Shown here: positions 8,200 through 15,100 of the stretch, piece by piece
Layout: each line of letters begins with the position of its first letter
How positions within the stretch are numbered: the stretch's first letter is position 1
NCBI GenBank assembly: GCA_903929425.1
Contig: CAIYUO010000042.1
Span: forward strand, 1-32,692
Source of the DNA: an uncultured Bacteroidota bacterium
GTDB lineage: Bacteria > Bacteroidota > Bacteroidia > Chitinophagales > Chitinophagaceae
Direction of reading: 5' to 3'
Length of the DNA stretch: 32,692 nt
The notes under the pieces: generated by a model
What the model was told of the DNA's origin: nothing
What the model saw: only the letters and a program-made list of their open reading frames with translations
Database searches by the model: none
Made by a program: the position numbers and the translations under genes

Positions 8200-10293
8200 C
8201 TATTCAGGGTGATAAGTTTTTTCGGCTTTTCTTAATACTTCATTTTTATCCAGTGTCATTGGTTTTAATACCTGTGCTTGATACATAGCACGTTGATCAG
8301 CAAAATGTGGACTTTCCTTATGCATACTTGCACCAAAAGTATTCACGGTTTCAATATGTGGAAGGCTGCCGTCTTTCGGGAAACTTACAATATTGATATA
8401 AGCATCCCCACTATTCATTTTTCTGGTTCCATTTTTATAGGGTTCACTCATTACTGCCGCTAACACATCAGGCATACCTCCCTGAGGCCAGCTTTCATCC
8501 CCTCTTACTAATTTTTGTAAATCACCTAATACAATATCAGTACGTCCAAAATTCTTTTTGAGGTATTCGTCTATTTTTTGATAAACATCAACAGCTTCTT
8601 TTAATGTAAGCATATCGTCTTTGCGACCTTTCATTATTTTTGGAACTAAGTAATAAGCGATATTATAAATTGCAGCCCCTTTACTATCAACCACTGCAGC
8701 ATGATCCCATTTTTTTAAGGTGATGATAATAGGTGCTAATTTAGGATGTGCATTTTCATCCACTAAAAACATACTATCTGCATTGAATCCATAAGGAAAT
8801 AAAATTTTGGAAGGCAGGCTTCTATCAAATTTAATACGTTTTAAATCGGCGTAACTTAATTTATCTAAGGGATCAATTAAATCCTTTGCGCGACGACTTC
8901 TATTATCATGATAGGTTTCATATCCATCATTCACATCATATTTTTTAGGATCTAAATTATATTTTTCGTCCGTTGCCAAAAATGGTGAATGGTTTGTATT
9001 AAATAAATAGCCACTTGCTGGATTCATTTGTTGAGGTAATTCGCTTAATGGTTTGAACTTAGTCCACAAAGTAGCCATGGTATTTCCTGGTACGGTACTG
9101 TTCCAATGATAGGATGTGTCTGGATTTCGATAAGGCATTTTTCCGTTAGAAATGTAAAATATGGTATCCTTGTTATCGGCATACATTATATTAAACATAG
9201 GTAAGTGATTTTGCTCCAAAGCTTTTTTGAAACTTGTGAAATTTGTAGCCTTATTCATAGCATACCATTGTTGTAGCGCACCAGCATCCATTAAGGAAGG
9301 TAAACGCATTGAAAAATATTCACCATTTGGTGTAGCAACAGTTGGTCCATAAATAGAATTATAAACAGTTTTATAAATTGGAATTGGAATTCCTTTGATG
9401 TTTAATTTTATTTTTCTTTTTTCTAATTTTAACCAGTTATCATCAACCTTGTATTCACCTGGATGGGCTTTATCGGTTTGTAATTGATATACATCAATTT
9501 TATCTTGAAAATTTACTGTATGCGCCCATGCTAAATTTGGCGTAACACCATGAAAAATCAAAGGAGCACCTGGAAACAATCCACCTAAAATATTCCATCC
9601 TTCTTCGCTTTGTAATTGTGCTTCATAAAATGCAGTTGCCCCCTCAATAGGTTGGTGTGCATTGATCACCAACATATTTTCACCACTTACTGATTTACTT
9701 GAATGTATTGCAAAAGTGTTACTACCCTCACCAGTAAATCCTGTTAAATGAGGAATACTACCATTTAATATTTTAGGTAAGGTTTTTTCTACACCACAAA
9801 ATACAGCTACGGAAAAAACAGTTGCTGATAAATATTCTTCAATGGAAATAGGAAATACATGCTTATTTAAAATCTCATCAGGGTGAGCTTTTCCATATGC
9901 TTCCAATCCCATCAAATAACCCTTAACTAATGCAAGGAATTTTGGGTCCATTTGACCTATTTGTGCTTGTACTGTTGCTTTTGTGTTCAATAAACCAACC
10001 ACAAAATCAATGGGTGCCCCCTTTCTTCCTAAATAAGTGGATAGCTTTCCCTTGCCCGTTAACATTAAGGTTTGTATGGTGGTAAAATCATCCTCGGCAT
10101 GTGCCCATGCAATACCATATGCAACTTCAGGATCAGTGGGTGCAAAAATATGTGGCACACCAAAGGAATCTCTTGCTATAGTGATTTTGCTAACATTAAT
10201 GACAGGGTTGTTTGATAATTGTGCCTTTGTTAAGGTTGCACAAAATAGAAAGGCAATCAGGGTCAAAAATTTTCTAAAAAATGAGTTATTCAT
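8200..10293 (-). CDS. Penicillin-acylase-family (S45) secreted amidohydrolase, copy 1
   Basis: The protein has 697 residues with a signal peptide of about 25 ending at TKAQ. The alpha-chain start ITIARDSFGVPHIFA at 38-51 is typical of S45 Ntn-hydrolases. The autocatalytic cleavage site is at GEG/SNTFAIHS, making Ser191 the likely N-terminal nucleophile of the beta chain. VINAHQP follows, and further on are GVTPNLAWAHT and NTNHSPF. These enzymes hydrolyse amide bonds, for example in penicillins, acyl-homoserine lactones or other N-acyl compounds, in the periplasm. Which one applies cannot be read from sequence. It converges with the dehydrogenase gene (61-bp gap without a clear terminator) and diverges from the small HAD gene. 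A second member of the family lies at 15040-17430. Confidence 0.9.
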   Translation of the reverse strand: MNNSFFRKFLTLIAFLFCATLTKAQLSNNPVINVSKITIARDSFGVPHIFAPTDPEVAYGIAWAHAEDDFTTIQTLMLTGKGKLSTYLGRKGAPIDFVVGLLNTKATVQAQIGQMDPKFLALVKGYLMGLEAYGKAHPDEILNKHVFPISIEEYLSATVFSVAVFCGVEKTLPKILNGSIPHLTGFTGEGSNTFAIHSSKSVSGENMLVINAHQPIEGATAFYEAQLQSEEGWNILGGLFPGAPLIFHGVTPNLAWAHTVNFQDKIDVYQLQTDKAHPGEYKVDDNWLKLEKRKIKLNIKGIPIPIYKTVYNSIYGPTVATPNGEYFSMRLPSLMDAGALQQWYAMNKATNFTSFKKALEQNHLPMFNIMYADNKDTIFYISNGKMPYRNPDTSYHWNSTVPGNTMATLWTKFKPLSELPQQMNPASGYLFNTNHSPFLATDEKYNLDPKKYDVNDGYETYHDNRSRRAKDLIDPLDKLSYADLKRIKFDRSLPSKILFPYGFNADSMFLVDENAHPKLAPIIITLKKWDHAAVVDSKGAAIYNIAYYLVPKIMKGRKDDMLTLKEAVDVYQKIDEYLKKNFGRTDIVLGDLQKLVRGDESWPQGGMPDVLAAVMSEPYKNGTRKMNSGDAYINIVSFPKDGSLPHIETVNTFGASMHKESPHFADQRAMYQAQVLKPMTLDKNEVLRKAEKTYHPE

Positions 10294-10312
10294 TTAATTT
10301 AAAAGTTGAGAA

Positions 10313-10341
10313 TTGTAATTTATAGATTATATCTAAATTTG
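10313..10341 (+). promoter_or_regulatory. Bacteroidota-type promoter for the small HAD gene
   Basis: TTG at 10313-10315 (-33) and TAAATTTG at 10334-10341 (-7, exact TAnnTTTG match) are 18 bases apart, within the usual spacing. The -7 box ends 28 bp before the ATG at 10370. This is the clearest promoter I can see in the window. Confidence 0.6.
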
Positions 10342-10369
10342 AGCATAATATTATATAAAATAAATAACA

Positions 10370-10711
10370 ATGATAGAGTCTAAAAGGTTTGGTTCAAAGA
10401 AAGCTTTAATCGATATTGATGAAACAATTTGTTTTTACTCCGATAAAAGAGTTTATGAGTTAGCGGAACCTAATTTTGAAAATATTGCTAAAATCAACAA
10501 ATTGTATGATGAAGGTTGGCATATTACCTATTGGACTGGACGAGGTGAAAGTTCAAAAAGAGATTTGAAAGATTTGACTTTATCGCAATTAAATAAATGG
10601 GGTTGTAAATTTAATGACCTAATTACGGGTTATTGTCCAAATGGTGGACCAACAAAACCAAATTTTGATTTAGTCATTGACGATAAAGCAAAAAGAATCG
10701 AAGAATTATAG
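10370..10711 (+). CDS. Small capless HAD-superfamily phosphatase-like protein
   Basis: This 113-residue cytoplasmic protein carries HAD motif I as LIDIDETICFY (Asp15 nucleophile, Asp17 acid/base), motif II threonine in YWTGRGESS around 54-62, a lysine in GPTKPNFD, and motif IV acidic residues in LVIDDKA near 101-107. It is about half the length of a typical HAD and has no room for a large cap. It resembles short HAD domains sometimes found with capsule or lipopolysaccharide sugar genes, but the substrate cannot be assigned. It is monocistronic: its own promoter lies upstream and the next gene converges 63 bp away. Confidence 0.8.
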   Translation: MIESKRFGSKKALIDIDETICFYSDKRVYELAEPNFENIAKINKLYDEGWHITYWTGRGESSKRDLKDLTLSQLNKWGCKFNDLITGYCPNGGPTKPNFDLVIDDKAKRIEEL

Positions 10712-10774
10712 TATTAAATCAGCTCGTATATTGGGTACAAGATGAATTGTTATATAAAAATTTAATTTTCTTTT

Positions 10775-11548
10775 TTACAAAGGTCGAATCCAAATATTTT
10801 GATAACTTATTGGATTGCCGTCGTCTCCATGATCTTGAAAAAATAAGGGCAATTTTGATGCATGTTTTTTATAAACAGGCTTAATAACCCAGTCGGTAGG
10901 TCCTAAAATGGTAACATTGTTTTGAACCAATACACCATTATGTAAAACAGTAACGGTTGCAGGTTTGTCTATTTTCCCATCCTCACTAAAAACAGGTGCT
11001 TTAAAAATAATATCATAGGCTTGCCACTGACCTGGTTCACGACTTGCGTTCACTAAAGGAATATGTTGCTTATAAACAGCTGCAGCCTGACCATTTGAAT
11101 AGGTAGGATTATTGTATGAATCCAAAACTTGAATTTCATAAAGACCCATTAAATAAATACCGCTATTCCCTCTTGACTGACCTGCGCCTTTTACGGTTGC
11201 GGGCGTTCTAAATTCTACATGTAGTTGACAATCACCAAATGACTGATTTGTAATTAAATCACCTGCACCTTTAACATCCGTTAAGGCCCCGTCTGGATCT
11301 ATTTTCCATCCCACTTTTTTACCGTCTCTACCATGAAATGCAGAAAAATCTTTTCCATTGTATAAAATAATTGCATCTGAAGGAGCTTGGTTTAAGTAAT
11401 TACCTGCTTTTACTACAGGAACATTTGTCCAAATTTCTAATTTTGCTGCTTCCACATCAATACTATCTTGATAACTTTTATATTTTGCTTGTGCGTTTCC
11501 TGATAATATATAGCTAGAAAAGGCTAATAATAAAATAACTTTTTTCAT
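10775..11548 (-). CDS. Secreted DUF1080 protein (3-keto-disaccharide hydrolase-like)
   Basis: The protein has 257 residues with a signal peptide of about 19 ending at GNAQ. A short leader is followed by one concanavalin-like DUF1080 domain: AIILYNGKDFSAFHGRDG at about 59-76, then GDCQLHVEFRTP, GNSGIYLMGLYEIQVLDSY and PGQWQAYDIIFKAP. These are the diagnostic DUF1080 strands. Some DUF1080 members are annotated as 3-keto-glycoside hydrolases that cleave oxidised disaccharides; others are uncharacterised. It starts 42 bp after the stop of the ATP-grasp-SET gene on the same strand and may be co-transcribed with it, though a functional link to the ligases is not obvious. Confidence 0.88.
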   Translation of the reverse strand: MKKVILLLAFSSYILSGNAQAKYKSYQDSIDVEAAKLEIWTNVPVVKAGNYLNQAPSDAIILYNGKDFSAFHGRDGKKVGWKIDPDGALTDVKGAGDLITNQSFGDCQLHVEFRTPATVKGAGQSRGNSGIYLMGLYEIQVLDSYNNPTYSNGQAAAVYKQHIPLVNASREPGQWQAYDIIFKAPVFSEDGKIDKPATVTVLHNGVLVQNNVTILGPTDWVIKPVYKKHASKLPLFFQDHGDDGNPISYQNIWIRPL

Positions 11549-11590
11549 AAGACAATTGTTAATTGAGTATAGTAATTTAAGCTCAATTTC

Positions 11591-13030
11591 TTAGAATAAA
11601 AAATTTCCATTTATCAATCCCCTGCATTTTGGTGAACCACAATTACAAGTAAATGGCTCCATGGTATGGTCTAAAAAACTTGCATAGTCTAAAGTAAGTT
11701 CTTCCCCTTTTGTAATATCACGATTGGTATAAACATTCAGTCCAATGTACTCGCAATTGGCGTCACAACTATGATTTTGTGGTGACCATTCCTCTGGCTC
11801 TAATGCCCATAAAATATAAACGTCTTTACTTATAGGATATGCGTAACGTCTAAAACTAAGTTTTTCATTTTCGTTCCAATGCGCATCTACATATTTTTTG
11901 GTCACAATTCGTTGCGCTTTTTCCTCACCCTTAAAAAGCAATGCGCCTTTAGGTAAATTGTATTTCGAATACATGCCATAACCAGCAATTGCATTTCCTT
12001 TGATCACATGTTTTTTTTGTTTTCTTTGATATCTGGCTATACCCTCTACAATAATGCTCTCCAAAAATCCTCTTTGACCAGCTTTGTCATATTGTAAAAT
12101 GTAGTCAGCTGAACCCTCGTAACCTTTATCATAAAAAACCGAACAAGTAAAATTAATTTCTAAAAAATATATGTCACCTTTATCATTCATTCTAAAATCC
12201 ATTCGCCCATAACCAACCCCATTAAATGAAATAAAAATTTGTTTCGCAATACTTTGTAATTTTTCAGCAAGCATCGAATCGGTAACAGGAATATTTGCAT
12301 TGGGATGCAGTTCAGATGTTTTTAGGGAGTAGGTTTTAAAACTGAATCCAGCAGGGAAAATATATTCAACGGGAACAAAACTTGTACATGTCTTGCCATC
12401 GGCATTGGCACAAACTAAAACAGTGAATTCTCTTCCATCAATATATTCTTCAACTAATACTGAACCAAATTCATTTAAAAGAGCCGTCACTTTTTGGGTA
12501 AGGGCATGAATGTCGTGTACTTTACTATGATCATCAATACCCAAACTATCGCCTGCCTTCGCGGGCTTTACAAACAATGGAAAATTTAAATTTCCAGGGA
12601 GTAGCGATAGGTCATCAACGGATTCAATTAATAAGTGGTTTGGTGTTTTCACATCCTCGCAAAAAGCTAAATACTTCATGATACTTTTGGGAGGATCATA
12701 CAAATTTAAAGTTGGGCCAGTATAAGGTAGCTCCAATAATTCTAAACAGTATATAACATCAATCGAAGGTATTTTCCATTCTAAGTAACCTTCGCAAAGA
12801 TTTATAAATAAATCGTATCCATTATTTTTGAGTTCTTTTAATTGTTGATAAGTAGTTAGTTTATTTAAAAAAACGTGATCGATTTTTGCATCAGGTAAAA
12901 TAGAAGACAAGTTTCTTTTAGGGTCATAGTTTTGATAGTCCACCCCTGAAGTTGAATAGTCAGGTTGTAAAACACATAATTTTAAATTATTAAACGAACT
13001 AGGTTGATTTAAAATTGGAAGGGGTTTCAT
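11591..13030 (-). CDS. ATP-grasp ligase (D-Ala-D-Ala-ligase-like) fused to a SET methyltransferase domain
   Basis: Numbering here is from the upstream ATG at 13066 (491 residues). I prefer the ATG at 13030, four bases after the preceding stop, which gives 479 residues and a 16-residue lead before the first strand. Residues about 29-345 form a D-Ala-D-Ala-ligase-like ATP-grasp: FINLCEG (88-93), VKPAKAGDSLG (166-176) as the phosphate loop, VEEYIDGREFTV, and Mg ligands Asp290, Glu303 and Asn305 in MDF and LEIN. Residues about 353-462 form a SET domain with GYG (362-364), NHSCDAN (431-437) and ELTLDY (Tyr461). A post-SET zinc motif follows with Cys474, Cys476 and Cys481. All key SET residues are present, so S-adenosylmethionine-dependent lysine or amine methylation is possible. 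Product and methyl target are unknown. Confidence 0.88.
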   Translation of the reverse strand: MKPLPILNQPSSFNNLKLCVLQPDYSTSGVDYQNYDPKRNLSSILPDAKIDHVFLNKLTTYQQLKELKNNGYDLFINLCEGYLEWKIPSIDVIYCLELLELPYTGPTLNLYDPPKSIMKYLAFCEDVKTPNHLLIESVDDLSLLPGNLNFPLFVKPAKAGDSLGIDDHSKVHDIHALTQKVTALLNEFGSVLVEEYIDGREFTVLVCANADGKTCTSFVPVEYIFPAGFSFKTYSLKTSELHPNANIPVTDSMLAEKLQSIAKQIFISFNGVGYGRMDFRMNDKGDIYFLEINFTCSVFYDKGYEGSADYILQYDKAGQRGFLESIIVEGIARYQRKQKKHVIKGNAIAGYGMYSKYNLPKGALLFKGEEKAQRIVTKKYVDAHWNENEKLSFRRYAYPISKDVYILWALEPEEWSPQNHSCDANCEYIGLNVYTNRDITKGEELTLDYASFLDHTMEPFTCNCGSPKCRGLINGNFLF

Positions 13031-13034
13031 GCGT

Positions 13035-14156
13035 TTAAATTTTTCTTCGTCGAGCGAAAGCATCATTAATAATATGAATTACAAGCTCGGTAAAACTTTG
13101 ATTTGCAAATTTTAAAATGGCTCCGATCGATGTATAATTTTCATCCTCGCTTATACCACATTGTGCATTTACTTCTAACACATAAGGGATGCCTGTTTTT
13201 TCATCGACTCTAACATCCACTCTGGTATATCCTGTGCCACCAACAGCTACAAATGCATCCCATGCAATTTTTTGAATTTTAATACTTTGGTCTCCTTTAC
13301 TTATTGCGTATTCATAAAAATTTTCTTCTGCTGGCATTGCAGACTCTTCTTCATATATTTCCCAAAGACGATCAAAAGACAAGAATCTTTCTTTAGCCGG
13401 TAATGATTTATGAAAAACACGTTCCACTGGCGGATAAATTTTAGCAAATTCAGGCTGTGTAAAACTACCCACAATCATAACTGTGTATTCGGGACCATCA
13501 ATAAAAGATTCAGCAATGATTCCTTCTGATGAAAAATTCCAACCCCTATAGCCATCAAACATTTTTTGTACCTGCTGTTTTAGCTCATCTTCTTTTTCAA
13601 CTACATTTTTTATGCCTACCCCTAAGCTCCCACCCGAAACGGCTGGTTTTACAATAACAGGTTTTCCAAGTTTTTGGAATAGATGAGTTGCGGAAATTTC
13701 ATTTTGATTGATATGTTCCCATTTTGGTGTTGAAATGTTAGCTGCATCAAAAGCTAGTTTCATGGGAATCTTTGAAGTGGTAATTTCATAAAAAAAATCA
13801 TCAGCACCTGTATAAATTATATTTTTTTCGTGCATGGCTTTGATTACTGAAATTCCTGGTGCACCATTTATTTCATCACCATCACATAAATTTAATACCA
13901 CTGGGAAAAGTTCACCTTTATGAAATTCATTAGCAATTTCTTGAATAATTAATTTATAATTATCAAGTGTCACAGGCTGCCATTTCCAAGGAAGGTCCAA
14001 ATTTTCAAACACGGTTTTGTACTCCTCAATACTTTGCGTAAAGTCATAGTAATAATCCAAATTAGGATCAGGATTATTAAGGGATGGTGCAAGCACCCAA
14101 ACCTTTAAATGGCCTACCGGAACAAAAGGGTAGAATAAATTTTTTATTGCTGTCAA
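13035..14156 (-). CDS. ATP-grasp ligase, D-Ala-D-Ala-ligase-like paralogue
   Basis: The 373-residue cytoplasmic protein has an N-terminal pre-ATP-grasp domain (LKVWVLAPS at 17-25, VVLNLCDGDEINGAPG at 86-101), the phosphate-binding loop IVKPAVSGGSLGVG at 168-181, AESFIDGPEYTV, and Mg ligands Asp314, Glu328 and Asn330 (RVDVRV, LEVN). Order and spacing match D-alanine-D-alanine ligases, but true Ddl enzymes have EVNTxPGMT where this has EVNAQCGIS, so another substrate is likely. It aligns motif for motif with the ATP-grasp half of the next gene and is probably a paralogue. No ATG is available near the N terminus: the frame has a stop at 14172-14174 and the only common start codon before the first strand is TTG at 14156. 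The SET-fusion gene follows directly. Confidence 0.85.
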   Translation of the reverse strand: MTAIKNLFYPFVPVGHLKVWVLAPSLNNPDPNLDYYYDFTQSIEEYKTVFENLDLPWKWQPVTLDNYKLIIQEIANEFHKGELFPVVLNLCDGDEINGAPGISVIKAMHEKNIIYTGADDFFYEITTSKIPMKLAFDAANISTPKWEHINQNEISATHLFQKLGKPVIVKPAVSGGSLGVGIKNVVEKEDELKQQVQKMFDGYRGWNFSSEGIIAESFIDGPEYTVMIVGSFTQPEFAKIYPPVERVFHKSLPAKERFLSFDRLWEIYEEESAMPAEENFYEYAISKGDQSIKIQKIAWDAFVAVGGTGYTRVDVRVDEKTGIPYVLEVNAQCGISEDENYTSIGAILKFANQSFTELVIHIINDAFARRRKI

Positions 14157-14243
14157 CGCGCTGATAGTGAATTAGTAAATGAATGTTTGAAGTTATTAAA
14201 TAATATATATAATGACAATGTATTTAAGCATTATTTATAGGAC

Positions 14244-14281
14244 TTTATACTTAGTGTATAAACAATACATGTTGGTATGTA
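14244..14281. promoter_or_regulatory. Two adjacent inverted repeats in a divergent control region
   Basis: TTTATAC (14244-14250) and GTATAAA (14256-14262) form a perfect 7-bp inverted repeat with a 5-base spacer. Directly after it TACAT (14266-14270) and ATGTA (14277-14281) form a second, 5-bp repeat with a 6-base spacer. They lie in the 239-bp gap between the ATP-grasp gene and the response regulator gene. AT-rich composition makes short repeats likely by chance, so this is only a candidate operator. I see no clean TAnnTTTG box for either gene in this gap. Confidence 0.35.
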
Positions 14282-14395
14282 CTTTTAATATAAGGGGTTT
14301 AAAACCATGTTTAATGAATCCATTTAAAATATGTTAAGTATTGCTAATCAAATTATTATGCTAATTCAGTTGTTTTATTGATAAATACAAACAAT

Positions 14396-15100
14396 ATGCA
14401 AAGCCAAGTAATCATATGTGATCAACAGGCCATTTATGCAATGGGTAGTGCTATGATGGTTGAAAAACACTCATCCTATATGCCAGCAACCGTTATTAAT
14501 AGTTTAAGTCATGTAAGTGACTTATTGGTTGCGAATGTGCCTGGCGTTTTGGTTATTGATAGCAGTATGGTTGATTTTTCGGATCATTCGAAAAAGGAAC
14601 ATATTGCCGCTATTAAAAAAACAATGCCAATCATGGTGGTTTTAAATGAAGACGATAACTTATTATTGTTACAATTTATTGAAAATGGTTTTTCAGTTAT
14701 CATATCAAGAAATGCTACTAAAGCAGAATGGTTGAGAGGATTGGAAATGACTAGAATGGAAAAGGTTTTCTTTTGCGATGATATTTCCATTAAAGTAAAT
14801 GCACTATTAAATAATTATGATGACCTGCAATTATTTGATAAAGTCAATCAACTAAAATTATATGATAAATACATATTAATTAGAATTTGTCAAGAAGCTC
14901 CTAGCAAACAAATTGCTTTTGAATTAGGTAATAGTAAAAGAACTATCGAAGGTCATAGAACTAAAATGATGCATTTATTTGAAGTCAAAAATGTAGCTGG
15001 ATTGGTGAAGGTAGCATGCATTTCAAAACTTTATGATAATTACCTTTCCAATCCAGGCTTGTATGACGTTACTTTATGTGCTAAAACATCTTCTTTATAA
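14396..15100 (+). CDS. NarL/LuxR-type response regulator with degenerate receiver domain
   Basis: I start at the ATG at 14396 (234 residues) rather than a TTG 18 bases upstream. Residues about 1-120 look like a receiver domain: VIICDQQ at 5-11 keeps only one of the two usual acidic residues (Asp9), Asp55 in VLVIDSSM sits at the phosphorylation position, and the conserved lysine before the last helix is replaced by ISRN. Residues about 150-212 form a LuxR-type helix-turn-helix: LYDKYILIRICQEAPSKQIAFELG, then NSKRTIEGHRTKMMHLFEV. It is a cytoplasmic DNA-binding regulator that may not be controlled by ordinary phosphorylation. It is divergent from the ATP-grasp cluster, whose regulation it might influence (inference). 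Its last 61 bp overlap the 3' end of the convergent acylase gene. Confidence 0.82.
   Translation: MQSQVIICDQQAIYAMGSAMMVEKHSSYMPATVINSLSHVSDLLVANVPGVLVIDSSMVDFSDHSKKEHIAAIKKTMPIMVVLNEDDNLLLLQFIENGFSVIISRNATKAEWLRGLEMTRMEKVFFCDDISIKVNALLNNYDDLQLFDKVNQLKLYDKYILIRICQEAPSKQIAFELGNSKRTIEGHRTKMMHLFEVKNVAGLVKVACISKLYDNYLSNPGLYDVTLCAKTSSL

Noticed and set aside
11591..14156. The ATP-grasp pair as housekeeping D-Ala-D-Ala ligase or vancomycin-resistance genes.
   Set aside because: The substrate motif EVNTxPGMT is not kept, one protein carries a SET domain, and no vanH/vanX or mur genes are nearby.
14212..14337. A 41-codon open frame in the gap between the ATP-grasp and response regulator genes.
   Set aside because: It has no recognisable motif, signal peptide or ribosome-binding site, crosses two inverted repeats, and such lengths arise by chance in AT-rich spacer.
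14378..15100. The LuxR-type regulator plus two acylases as a quorum-sensing or quorum-quenching circuit.
   Set aside because: The regulator has a receiver-like N-domain of NarL type, not an autoinducer-binding domain, and no LuxI-type synthase is present.
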